A stretch of DNA of 64,000 nucleotides from Methylobacterium sp. (GTDB lineage Bacteria > Pseudomonadota > Alphaproteobacteria > Rhizobiales > Beijerinckiaceae). A program made the position numbers and the translations under genes. Location: contig JADCBP010000005.1 in NCBI GenBank assembly GCA_020253445.1, positions 434,001 to 498,000 on the forward strand, read 5' to 3'. The notes under the pieces were generated by a model. That model saw only the letters and a list, made by a program, of their open reading frames with translations. It had not been told where the DNA came from and ran no database searches. Positions 8,930 through 17,650 of this stretch are shown here, one piece after another. The first letter of the stretch is position 1; each line of letters begins with the position of its first letter.

Positions 8930-10138
8930 ATGGCCGACGCATTCGTCTACGATCACGTCCGCACGCCGCGCGGCAAGGGCAAGGCCGATGGCTCGCTGCA
9001 TGAGGTGACGGCGGTCCGCCTCGCCGAAACCGCTCTGCGCGCGATCGCGACCCGCAACAAGCTCGAAAAGGGCTCGGTCGAGGATGTGATCCTCGGCTGC
9101 GTCGACCCGGTGGGCGAAGCTTCAGGCGACATTGCCCGTTCGGCGGCGATCGCGGCGGATTACGGCTTCCAGGTGCCGGGCATCCAGATCAACCGCTTCT
9201 GCGCCTCGGGCCTCGATGCGGTGGCGGCTGGTGCGGCGCAGGTCATGGCGGGCCAGAAGGATCTCGTGGTCGGCGGCGGTGTCGAGAGCATGAGCCGCGT
9301 GGGCATGGGTGCCTCGGGCATGCTGCCGGCGGTGGACCCCAGCGTGGCGATCCCTTCGTATTTCTCGCCGCAGGGCGTGGCGGCGGATTTGATCGCCACG
9401 AAATACGGCTTCACCCGCGATGATTGCGATGCCTTCGCCGTCTCCTCGCACAGACGCGCCGCCGCCGCCTGGGAAGAGGGCCGTTTCGCGAAATCGGTCG
9501 TGCCGGTGAAGGATGTGAACGGCCTCACCATTCTCGCCAAGGATGAAACCATCCGCCCGAATACCGATATGCAGGCGCTTGGCGGCCTCAAGGCTTCCTT
9601 CGCGATGATGGGTGAGCAGGGCGGCTTCAACGCGGTGGCCATTCAGGGCCACCCTGAGGTCGAGAAGATCAATCATGTCCATCATGCCGGCAATTCCTCA
9701 GGGATCGTGGATGGTGCGGCGGCGGTTCTCGTCGGCAGCAAGGCGGCGGGCCGCAAGGCCGGTCTGAAGCCCCGCGCCCGCATCCGCGGTTTTGCGACCA
9801 TCGGCTCTGATCTCGCGCTGGTGCTGACCGGCCCGGTGGATGTGACGCGGCGCCTCTTCGAGCGCACGGGCATGGTGATGAAGGACATCGACCTCATCGA
9901 GATCAATGAAGCCTTTTCGTCCGTCGTGCTGCGCTACATCCAGGCCTTCGACATCGACCCCGGGAAGGTCAACGTGAATGGTGGCGCCATCGCCATGGGC
10001 CATCCGCTGGGCGCGACCGGCGCGATGATCCTCGGCACCATCATCGATGAACTCGAGCGCCGCGACCTTAATACCGGCCTCGTCACGCTCTGCGTCGCCC
10101 ATGGCATGGGCACGGCGATGATCGTCGAGCGCGTCTAA
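8930..10138 (+). CDS. acetyl-CoA C-acyltransferase (thiolase)
   Basis: A 402-residue thiolase catalysing thiolytic cleavage of 3-oxoacyl-CoA, the last beta-oxidation step. The nucleophilic Cys lies in NRFCASGLDAV near residue 90. The C-terminal active-site motifs are NVNGGAIAMGHPLGATGA (His) and LVTLCVAHGMGTAM (Cys). The ATG follows GGGAGGCCCCC. It sits 72 bp after the acyl-CoA dehydrogenase and 23 bp before the FadJ-like gene, which makes a degradative role more likely than acetoacetyl-CoA synthesis. Confidence 0.94.
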   Translation: MADAFVYDHVRTPRGKGKADGSLHEVTAVRLAETALRAIATRNKLEKGSVEDVILGCVDPVGEASGDIARSAAIAADYGFQVPGIQINRFCASGLDAVAAGAAQVMAGQKDLVVGGGVESMSRVGMGASGMLPAVDPSVAIPSYFSPQGVAADLIATKYGFTRDDCDAFAVSSHRRAAAAWEEGRFAKSVVPVKDVNGLTILAKDETIRPNTDMQALGGLKASFAMMGEQGGFNAVAIQGHPEVEKINHVHHAGNSSGIVDGAAAVLVGSKAAGRKAGLKPRARIRGFATIGSDLALVLTGPVDVTRRLFERTGMVMKDIDLIEINEAFSSVVLRYIQAFDIDPGKVNVNGGAIAMGHPLGATGAMILGTIIDELERRDLNTGLVTLCVAHGMGTAMIVERV

Positions 10139-10161
10139 CTCTGGCGGAACGGAGAATTCCC

Positions 10162-12366
10162 ATGAACCTCACCCATTTCCGCCTTGAAACCGACGCTGAC
10201 GGCATTGCGCTGGCGACCTGGGACAGCCCGGCCAAGTCGATGAACGTCATCGACCAGAACGTGATGGCCGAGTTGAACCAGATCATCGATCACGTGGTCG
10301 GCACGGAAGCCATCAGGGGCTGCGTCATCACCTCGGGCAAGGAAGCCTTCTCGGGCGGCGCCGACCTCACCATGCTCCAGGGCCTCGGCATGGAATATGC
10401 CAGGCTTGCGAAGACCAGGGGCGAAGAGCCCGCCATGGCCTTCTTCTTCGAGGCCACCGCGCGCCTCAGCCTGCTCTATCGCAAGCTCGAGACCTGCGGG
10501 AAGCCCTTCGCGGCGGCGGTGCATGGCACCTGCCTCGGCGGGGCGTTCGAACTCGCGCTCTCCTGCCATTTCCGGATCTTGTCGGATAGCGACAAGACCC
10601 GCATCGGCCTGCCGGAGATCAAGGTCGGGCTTTTCCCCGGCGCCGGCGGCACGCAACGCGTCGCCCGCCTGATGCAGACCGGCGATGCCCTGCAGATGCT
10701 GTTCAGGGGCGACCAGATCAAGCCGGCGGCGGCCCGCTCCATGGGCCTCGTGCATGCCGTTGGCCCGCGTGACGGAATCATCCAGGCCGCGAAGGACTGG
10801 ATCAAGGCGAACCCCAACGCCAAGGCGCCGTGGGACATGGAAGGCTACAAGCTGCCCTCCAGCAAGGTGCATTCGCCCGCGGGCATGATGATCTGGCCGC
10901 CGGCCAACGCGATCTATCGCCGCGAGACCTCCGACAACTATCCGGCCGCGAAGGCCATCCTGAAGGCGGTCTATGAAGGCCTCCAACTCCCCATGGATCT
11001 CGCACTCCGTGTCGAGAGCCGCTATTTCGCGCAAATCCTGCGCAGCCCGGAAGCCGCCGCGATGATCCGCTCGCTGTTCCTCTCCAAGGGCGAACTCGAG
11101 AAGGGCGCGCGCCGCCCGGCGGATATCCCGCCGACGAAATTCAAGCGGATCGGCGTCGTCGGAGCGGGCTTCATGGGCGCGGGCATCACCTATGTGGCGG
11201 CGCAGGCCGGCATCAATGTGGTGCTGATCGACCGCGACATGGAAGCGGCGGAGAAGGGCAAGGCCTATTCGCACAAGCTGATGAGCGATCAGATCATGAA
11301 GGGCCGCGCCAAGTCGGCCGACCGCGATGCCCTGCTTGCCCGCATCACGCCCTCGGCGGATTATTCGCTGCTCAAGGGCTGCGACCTCGTGATCGAGGCC
11401 GTGTTCGAGGACCGCGCCGTCAAGGAAACGGTCATCCGGAAGATCGCCGGGAACATTGGCCGCAAGACGATCCTCGCTTCCAACACCTCGACCCTGCCGA
11501 TCTCCTCGCTCTCGGAATATTTCGAGCGCCCGAGCCAGTTCATCGGCATTCACTTCTTCTCGCCGGTCGAGAAGATGCTGCTGGTCGAACTCATCCTCGG
11601 CAAGCGCACGAAGGACCGCGCTTTGGCGGTGGCGCTCGATTTCGTGCGCGCGATCAGGAAGACGCCGATTGTCGTGAATGATTGCCGCGGCTTTTTCGCA
11701 AATCGCTGCGTGCTGAACTACATCCGCGAGGGGCATCTCATGCTGGCGGAAGGCGTTCCGCCGGCGATGATCGAGAATGTCGCGAAGATGGCGGGCATGC
11801 CCGTCGGGCCGCTCTCGCTCAACGATGAAGTGGCGCTGGACCTCGGCTGGAAGATCCTGCAGGCGACCAAGCAAGACCTGGGCGAAGCCGCGATCGATGC
11901 CCGCCAGGAAGCCCTGCTGAAAACGATGGTGGTCGATCTGCAGCGCCTGGGACGCAAGAACGGCAAGGGCTTCTATGATTATGCCGAGAAGGGCAAGGCG
12001 CTCTGGCCCGGCCTCGCCGACCTGCAGAAGGTGAAGCTCGACGCCGATACGCTCGATGTGCAGGAGCTGAAGGATCGCTTCCTCGCGATCCAGGCACTTG
12101 AGGCCGCGCGCACGGTGGAGGAGAAGGTCATCGTCGATGTGCGCGAGGCGGATGTCGGTTCGATCCTCGGTTTCGGTTTCGCGCCCTATACCGGCGGCAC
12201 GCTCTCCTATATCGACCGCATGGGCACGAAGGCCTTCGTGGCGCTCTGCAACAAGCTCGCGAAGAAGCATGGCGACCGCTTCCAGCCGAACCGCCTGCTG
12301 AAGCAGATGGCCAAGACCAACGAATCCTTCTACGGCCGCTTCGCACCGAAGAAGATGGCGGCGTAA
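10162..12366 (+). CDS. 3-hydroxyacyl-CoA dehydrogenase / enoyl-CoA hydratase (FadJ-like)
   Basis: A 734-residue bifunctional enzyme for beta-oxidation steps two and three. The N-terminal crotonase domain (about 1-200) has the oxyanion-hole region ITSGKEAFSGGADLTML and HGTCLGGAFELALSCHF, and the Glu-containing GLPEIKVGLFPGAGGTQR. The NAD-binding domain starts near residue 330 (RIGVVGAGFMGAGITYVAAQAG) and is followed by the two C-terminal dehydrogenase domains (FFSPVEKMLLVELI; GFGFAPYTGGTLSYID). With the two preceding genes it forms a complete core beta-oxidation cycle. The start follows GGAGAATTCCC. Confidence 0.94.
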   Translation: MNLTHFRLETDADGIALATWDSPAKSMNVIDQNVMAELNQIIDHVVGTEAIRGCVITSGKEAFSGGADLTMLQGLGMEYARLAKTRGEEPAMAFFFEATARLSLLYRKLETCGKPFAAAVHGTCLGGAFELALSCHFRILSDSDKTRIGLPEIKVGLFPGAGGTQRVARLMQTGDALQMLFRGDQIKPAAARSMGLVHAVGPRDGIIQAAKDWIKANPNAKAPWDMEGYKLPSSKVHSPAGMMIWPPANAIYRRETSDNYPAAKAILKAVYEGLQLPMDLALRVESRYFAQILRSPEAAAMIRSLFLSKGELEKGARRPADIPPTKFKRIGVVGAGFMGAGITYVAAQAGINVVLIDRDMEAAEKGKAYSHKLMSDQIMKGRAKSADRDALLARITPSADYSLLKGCDLVIEAVFEDRAVKETVIRKIAGNIGRKTILASNTSTLPISSLSEYFERPSQFIGIHFFSPVEKMLLVELILGKRTKDRALAVALDFVRAIRKTPIVVNDCRGFFANRCVLNYIREGHLMLAEGVPPAMIENVAKMAGMPVGPLSLNDEVALDLGWKILQATKQDLGEAAIDARQEALLKTMVVDLQRLGRKNGKGFYDYAEKGKALWPGLADLQKVKLDADTLDVQELKDRFLAIQALEAARTVEEKVIVDVREADVGSILGFGFAPYTGGTLSYIDRMGTKAFVALCNKLAKKHGDRFQPNRLLKQMAKTNESFYGRFAPKKMAA

Positions 12367-12423
12367 GCCGGTTGCCCGGAGCCTGCGGCATGAAACTCTG
12401 GCCCCGGCTCCTCCCGCTCTTCG

Positions 12424-13594
12424 TCAATGCGCCCTTCCGGGCACCGTTTCCGGCTGTGTCATGATGCGCATCCCAGCCGGCCGCGAGGTCTGGTGGGAGA
12501 CCTTGACCCGATCGAGACGCGCGAGACGGAACAGCGAGAGCAGCCATTCGTTGAGCGGGCGCCGGAACCGCCATTCCGCAAGGAAGGAGAAAAACCACGC
12601 GAAGAGGACAACGCTGGCGAAGCCGGCAATGGTCGCAAGGTTGATACGCCATACCGGCGTCAGCTCCTTGATGATAGCGAGACCCGGCAACTGGTGGAAG
12701 AGATAGAGCGCGTAGCTGTAGCGGCCGAACCAGAACAGGATGCCGCCCCTGAAAAGCACATGGTCCAGCACGAAAAAGCTCGCGGAGACCAGCAGGAACA
12801 GAGCCATGCGGCGGACATCGAACCTGTCATCATCGGCAATCGCGATCAGGAACACAAAGCAGGCCATCAGCAGCAGCGCATTGAAGATGGAGTCGAATTT
12901 CCCCCGATGGAGCGCCATGCCGAGCGCAAAGAAAGGCAGATAATTCGCGATCAGCACCCCGTGCAGAATGCGCGATGCGGATTTCTGCCATTGTCCGGCA
13001 TCAAGCCCCGCCGTGATCGGATGCGAGACATAGACCAGAATGCCATCGATCAGCGAAAGAACGATTGCGAAAACGCAAAAAACCTCGATGTAGCGGTTGC
13101 GAAAGAACGCCGCGAAAAGTCCGGCGAAAAAATAGAATTTCAGTTCCACGAGGATCGACCAGAACACGCCATCGACCCAGCGGAAGCCGAAATCCGCCAG
13201 AAAGAAGCTTGTCATCACCAGATCGACGAAACCCGCCTGCTCACGGTTGAAGCTGATCAGCTCGGAATCCACGCTTGGCGGCGGGAGGATTCGGACAAAG
13301 ACGAAGATGAAGATCCCCGCCACGACGAAGAGCGGCCAGATGCGCGAGATGCGCTTGGCATAGAAATCGGCAAGGCTGCGCGACATCGACAGGGATTGTG
13401 CGATCAGGTTAGCCGGAAATCACAAAGAAGATGTAGACGCCGATCTTCCCGATATCGTTGCCGAACGATGCCGGTGTGGCCGAGCCGAGGGCCTCGGAGG
13501 GAAGGCGACCCGTAAAATGAAAATGAACCACCACGAGAACGGCGATTCCCCGCCATATCTCGATAAATCGGTTCTTTTCGCTCGCATCGAGCAT
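12424..13594 (-). pseudogene. acyltransferase-3 family protein, frameshifted
   Basis: Two consecutive frames together encode one acyltransferase-3 (OafA/YrhL) membrane protein of about 389 residues. The first frame starts at 13594 behind GAGGAAG and reads MLDASEKNRFIEIWRGIAVL, ending in VYIFFVISG at a TAA at 13409-13411. The second frame continues directly with the expected YLI...SLADFYAKRISRIWPLF. Removing one A near 13409-13411 restores the family motif FFVISGYLI, so a single inserted base separates the halves. The rest has many membrane segments and keeps its length. Such enzymes O-acetylate polysaccharides, fitting the adjacent exopolysaccharide locus. It is either a recent inactivation, a phase-variable switch or a sequencing error. 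Confidence 0.85.
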
Positions 13595-13980
13595 CGCAAC
13601 TTCCTCGCATACACCCTCCAGGGTCTTGCCCCGGAGCTTGGATGCGGGATTGTAGTATTCTGGTTGTACAGAGAGGTTAATCACCTGCCAGTGAACCGCC
13701 CGATGATTGTTACGCTGCTTTTCGCCACTCTTCACCAAACAGACCGCCGTCTCCAGCCAAACGGCCAATTTTCGAGCCTCGAACAAACCTGGGGCTGCAA
13801 GGACAATGGGCGGTAAACGGGTCGGAAACCTGCGATCAACCCGCCTCAGGACAACCGTCGCGCGATTTTTCTGACGCGGGCGCGATCCCGCGCCGAGGCT
13901 GCGGATCAGGGCCCCGGTGCAGTTTATGCCCGGCTTCTTGCTCACCTCTAGAATGCCTCGTCTGAATTCTGGAGGATGTC
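13595..13980. other. 386-bp intergenic region without a recognised gene
   Basis: This stretch separates the divergent acyltransferase and the small coupled gene. It must hold promoters for both, but I see no convincing -35/-10 pair. A GC-rich stem (GGCGCG / CGCGCC) without a T-run lies near 13880-13900. Frames in this stretch do not look protein-like. Confidence 0.5.
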
Positions 13981-14121
13981 ATGGTTGCTCTTGCCGAAGG
14001 TCACGCCAACCCATTTTGCCCTGTCGAGGTCCGAGCCTCTGCCATTCTTGCCGAATGGCCAGGCGGCTGTTCGTTCAATGCCCCAACCAAGGGGGCTATT
14101 CCAGGTCGGGGGCAAGGCTGA
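13981..14121 (+). CDS. small protein (46 aa) translationally coupled to the SGNH-like gene
   Basis: A 46-residue frame starting MVALAEGHANPFCPVEVRAS stands behind a strong Shine-Dalgarno (GGAGG, 5 bases before the ATG). Its TGA overlaps the ATG of the next gene by one base (TGATG). The strong initiation site followed by an overlapping stop-start indicates a translated leader or small protein that passes ribosomes on to the large downstream gene. I recognise no homologue. Confidence 0.5.
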   Translation: MVALAEGHANPFCPVEVRASAILAEWPGGCSFNAPTKGAIPGRGQG

Positions 14122-16040
14122 TGCCGGTCGTTGGTCTCCATATGGGCGTCGGCCGCCGTTCGCGTCGATCGAGATCGCCCGTCAATCCTCCCGTGAACAC
14201 GGTTTTGCCCGTCATCTCGGGTAATGCACAGATCGGAGTCAGCCTCGGGGCCAGCACCGGAAGCTGGTCCGGGCAGGCTCCGATCAGCTTTGCCTTCCAG
14301 TGGTGTCGTGGCGGCATCGCGATACCCGGCGCGACCGGCGCGAGCTATCTGCTGGCCAGCGCCGATGCCGGTGCCCTCATCACCTGCGTGATCACCGCCA
14401 CCAATGCCGGCGGCAGCGCGAGCGCCACCAGTGCAGCGCTCGGCCCGGTCGCCCTCCCCAGGGCTCCCTCGGGTGCCCTCATCACCTTCTGGGGCGATGG
14501 CGTGAACTCCGAAGGTGCCGCCCCCGGCATGCGCAACTGGCCCACCTGGGCGCTGGCGAGCTTCAACGGGCGGGTCATGCCGTCCGAAGGCTGGATGCAG
14601 TGCAAGAGCGGCGAGACGCTGGACAGCGTTTTCGCCCGCCGGGACGCGGCGGTGAAGCAGGCCCCGGAAATCTTCGTCTATGCCTCGGACGGGCACAATG
14701 ACGGGCTTTATTCGTCAGGCTATGCCACGCAGCTCACGAAATGGGTGCGCAACGCGCAATTTGCGATCGACAACCTGCCATCGACCACGCGCATCGTGAT
14801 GACGATCCCGCTGACTTCCGCTGTCGCGGGCGAGAGCACGGGTGGGGACTGGCGCATGATCGTCTCGAACCTGATCCGCGAACAGGTCGCGACGTGGCAA
14901 GCCATCCATGGCGCGCGCATCATCCTGTTCGACACGCTGGCGGCGATCGGCGGCTTCGGCCCTTGGGATCACACCACGATGTCGAACGATGCAGACCGCA
15001 CGCATCCGAACGCGCTCGGCGGCTGGACGCTCGGGAAAATGTTCTTCGCGCTGATGGACGGCCAGGTCGCGGCTGCAACGGTCGAGGACATTCTTGCCGC
15101 GACGACGGCGACCACGCGGCGCGGGGCGAACCTTCACCCGGATCGGCTGCTTTCCGGCACCACGGGCACGCGCTCGGGCGCGATCGCGCCGACCGGCTCC
15201 TATGCGACCGGCCAGCGCATCACCAACAACCTCGCGAACGGCACGGGCATTGCGGTGGCCTGCTCGAAATCCGCGCAGACCGGATACGAGCAGCAGCTCG
15301 CCGCCGTCAGCGGCACGCCTGCCGCCACGCAGACCATCGTGCAGGACGATACCGCCAACATCACGCTGACCGGCATAGGCCCGGGCGATTACTGCGCCTT
15401 CATGGTCCGCGCGCGCATGGATAACGGGACAACCGGCTTCCCGGCCGGGCTGAACAATTTCGGCTTCGCGCTCGGTTCGATCGGCAACCTGTCCACGACT
15501 TCTGATCTTGCCGCGGCGGGCCTTCCCTCCTCCATCGGCGCGGTGGATCAGGTCTGGGTCTGCGCTCCGAAGGCATCCTTCGCCAACAATACAGCCGTGG
15601 CAAACCCGGTCTTCACCACGCGCTATTCCGCGGTGGCCATCAACACCCGCATCACCTTCGAGCGCCCGCAGCTTTTCAAGCTCTACCTCAACGCGCGCAC
15701 GGCGCCGTGGTATTTCGGAAACGACACGATCCTCGGTACGAATTACCGCATCCGGCTCACCGGAACGGGCGTTTCCGGCGAAGGCTTCGCCTCGAACGGC
15801 ACCATCACGGCGGCGACGGTCGGAACCGTCCGCGTCGAGCCGGGCTCATGGTCGGGCGGCGGCCTCACCTTCACGCGCGTGATGCGGCGCAATGGCGCGG
15901 TTGTTTCGGGCGCGTTCTCGACCGGCTGGACCTACGCCATGGCCGGGCAGGTTCTCGCCGGCGATGTCATCGCGATCGATGTCATCGCCACGAACAGCCT
16001 TGGCTCCGCGACGCGGACGATCACCTTCAACGTGGTTTAG
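14121..16040 (+). CDS. Ig-like / SGNH-hydrolase-like protein with altered nucleophile site
   Basis: A 639-residue protein using the ATG at 14121. Residues about 30-110 form an Ig-like domain (GASTGSWSGQAPISFAFQWC ... ITCVITATNAGGSAS), and a second similar segment closes the C-terminus (VEPGSWSGGGLTFTRVMRRN). Between them, from about 120 to 310, is an SGNH/GDSL-hydrolase-like domain. Block III GHND and block V DRTHPN are intact, but block I reads WGDGVNSEG instead of GDS. The codon GGC at 14499-14501 replaces the catalytic Ser. No signal peptide is evident. Such domains act as carbohydrate esterases or, without Ser, may only bind sugars. Its place beside an acyltransferase suggests work on exopolysaccharide acyl groups; a tail-fibre-like origin is the alternative. 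Confidence 0.65.
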   Translation: MPVVGLHMGVGRRSRRSRSPVNPPVNTVLPVISGNAQIGVSLGASTGSWSGQAPISFAFQWCRGGIAIPGATGASYLLASADAGALITCVITATNAGGSASATSAALGPVALPRAPSGALITFWGDGVNSEGAAPGMRNWPTWALASFNGRVMPSEGWMQCKSGETLDSVFARRDAAVKQAPEIFVYASDGHNDGLYSSGYATQLTKWVRNAQFAIDNLPSTTRIVMTIPLTSAVAGESTGGDWRMIVSNLIREQVATWQAIHGARIILFDTLAAIGGFGPWDHTTMSNDADRTHPNALGGWTLGKMFFALMDGQVAAATVEDILAATTATTRRGANLHPDRLLSGTTGTRSGAIAPTGSYATGQRITNNLANGTGIAVACSKSAQTGYEQQLAAVSGTPAATQTIVQDDTANITLTGIGPGDYCAFMVRARMDNGTTGFPAGLNNFGFALGSIGNLSTTSDLAAAGLPSSIGAVDQVWVCAPKASFANNTAVANPVFTTRYSAVAINTRITFERPQLFKLYLNARTAPWYFGNDTILGTNYRIRLTGTGVSGEGFASNGTITAATVGTVRVEPGSWSGGGLTFTRVMRRNGAVVSGAFSTGWTYAMAGQVLAGDVIAIDVIATNSLGSATRTITFNVV

Positions 16041-16046
16041 CGCCAT

Positions 16047-16688
16047 TCAGAACGAGAGAAGGGTGACCCGCAGCTCAGGCTGCGGGTTCACCGGACGAAG
16101 CCAGAGTTCAGGCGCGGTGGCTGACTGGATTTTCTCGATCCGATGCGCAACGGTTTTCAGCGGGCGGATGCTGTTCGCAAGGTTGTCGAGCACGAAGCTC
16201 CCCCCCGATGTCCGCACGACCAGCACGAGATGCGATTCCTCGGCCGTGTGGGAGAACTGGGCCAGAAGCAGGCTGCTGGACGGCCAGCCCAGTTCGAGCA
16301 AGCGCGCCCGCTTCGAGACGGCATAATCATCGCAATCGCCGGCCTTCGGAAACAGGGTCCAGCGATCGTTGAACGGACCACCCGGATCAGGCTGCGCCAC
16401 GATCGAAGCGTTAACGCTTCGATTGATGCCCTCAAGCTCCGCGAGACGCTGTTGTGTCATCGCCACTTTAGGCTTGCGAAGCGAAACGCGCTGGCGGGAA
16501 CATTGGGTGGGATGCTGCATGCAGAACCGCACATGCGCAAAGGGCGACATGACCGGCCTTGCAGCCAGGGTGAGGACAAGGCTCTTGGAGTTTTTCTGAG
16601 GCTCGAACAGCGCTTCCGGAAGGCTGGCCAGCGCGATACCCGGCAAAAACACCAAGCTCATCGCAACGATTTTCAGTAATCCCCTCAT
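16047..16688 (-). CDS. transglutaminase-like cysteine protease (LapG / C93 family)
   Basis: A 213-residue periplasmic protein with a signal peptide (MRGLLKIVAMSLVFLPGIALA) and the bacterial transglutaminase-like cysteine protease fold (DUF920/C93). The catalytic triad is visible: Cys119 in AGDCDDYA, His153 in ESHLVLVV and Asp168 in SFVLDNL. LapG, the best-known member, cleaves a surface adhesin when c-di-GMP is low and is held by the inner-membrane protein LapD. Neither a LapD-like protein nor a large adhesin is present in this window, so the target is open. The start follows GAGGCGTCC. It ends convergently, 6 bp from the SGNH-like gene. Confidence 0.85.
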   Translation of the reverse strand: MRGLLKIVAMSLVFLPGIALASLPEALFEPQKNSKSLVLTLAARPVMSPFAHVRFCMQHPTQCSRQRVSLRKPKVAMTQQRLAELEGINRSVNASIVAQPDPGGPFNDRWTLFPKAGDCDDYAVSKRARLLELGWPSSSLLLAQFSHTAEESHLVLVVRTSGGSFVLDNLANSIRPLKTVAHRIEKIQSATAPELWLRPVNPQPELRVTLLSF

Positions 16689-16852
16689 GGACGCCTCGAG
16701 GTTTTTTGATTTTTACTGAGGCGTTTGTCGCATACTCGCCTTAACTTGACGCGCAGCGCGACATATCAAACTTTTCTATTGTTTAAGTGGATTTTTAATG
16801 CTGTTTTGTAACCTTGGATAAATCTCCTGATCCCATCGGGGCGCCTCGCTTC

Positions 16853-17566
16853 ATGCCGAATCCCATGCCGAGCTACCAAATCCCGGAGGGCCATCGCCTC
16901 TATGTCGTGGGTGATATCCACGGCATGGCCGGGCTGCTGGAGCGGAGGTTCGCGGCCATCGACGCGGATCAGTCCGCTTCGCCCGGCTACATCAACCGGG
17001 AGATCTATCTCGGGGATTATGTGGATCGCGGGCCGGATTCCCGGCGCGTGCTGCACCTGCTCATGGAGCGTCATCGGCAGCGCGATGTGGTGGCCATCAC
17101 GGGCAACCATGAAATCTACATGCTGCGCGCCCAGCAGGACCCGGAGACCTTCGAACGCTGGATGCGGTTCGGTGGTCGTGAAACGCTTGTCTCCTTTGGC
17201 GTGCGCCCGCCGGATGGGCCCCCGAGCGAACGCCACATGGCCGAATGGCGCGAGGCAATGAGCCCCGAGGAGAAGAACTTTCTCGGCTCGCTGCAGCTCT
17301 GGCATCGCTTCGGCGACTATGCCTTCGTGCATGCCGGATTCCGGCCGGGAATTGCGCTCGAAGACCAGACAATCGAGGATATGACCACCATTCGCGAGCC
17401 GTTCCTCAGCAACTCGTCCGATTTCGGCTTCAGGGTCGTGCACGGGCACACACCGAGAGCGGATGTGGAATTCCGCCCTGGGCGCATCAATCTCGATACC
17501 GGGGCCTTCATGTCGGGCAGGTTGTCCTGCCTCGTGATCGAGCCGGCCCGGCTAAGGTTATTGTGA
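16853..17566 (+). CDS. PPP-family metallophosphatase
   Basis: About 237 residues with all metal-binding signatures of the serine/threonine (PPP) phosphoesterase family: VVGDIHGM, YLGDYVDRGPDS, ITGNHEIYML, VHAGFRPG and VVHGHTPR. Two metal ions in this fold hydrolyse phosphomonoesters, with substrates ranging from phosphoproteins to dinucleoside tetraphosphates. I chose the ATG at 16853 (MPNPMPSYQIPEGHRLY); a TTG at 16814 and an ATG at 16865 are alternatives, as no strong ribosome site decides. It stands 84 bp before the sugar epimerase on the same strand. A role in controlling polysaccharide synthesis is only suggested by position. Confidence 0.85.
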   Translation: MPNPMPSYQIPEGHRLYVVGDIHGMAGLLERRFAAIDADQSASPGYINREIYLGDYVDRGPDSRRVLHLLMERHRQRDVVAITGNHEIYMLRAQQDPETFERWMRFGGRETLVSFGVRPPDGPPSERHMAEWREAMSPEEKNFLGSLQLWHRFGDYAFVHAGFRPGIALEDQTIEDMTTIREPFLSNSSDFGFRVVHGHTPRADVEFRPGRINLDTGAFMSGRLSCLVIEPARLRLL

Positions 17567-17650
17567 AGCCGGAATCGACAATGCGCTGCAACCTTGGCAA
17601 GGAGCACGAGGCTGTGGCGATGCGGCAGGGTCAATCATCGGAGCGGCGTT

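Noticed and set aside
10135-12270. 711-codon minus-strand frame
   Set aside because: Antisense to the FadJ-like gene, with no recognisable domain and no ribosome site.
13870-13905. Terminator in the acyltransferase-SGNH gap
   Set aside because: A GC stem is present but no T-run follows on either strand and no gene ends there.
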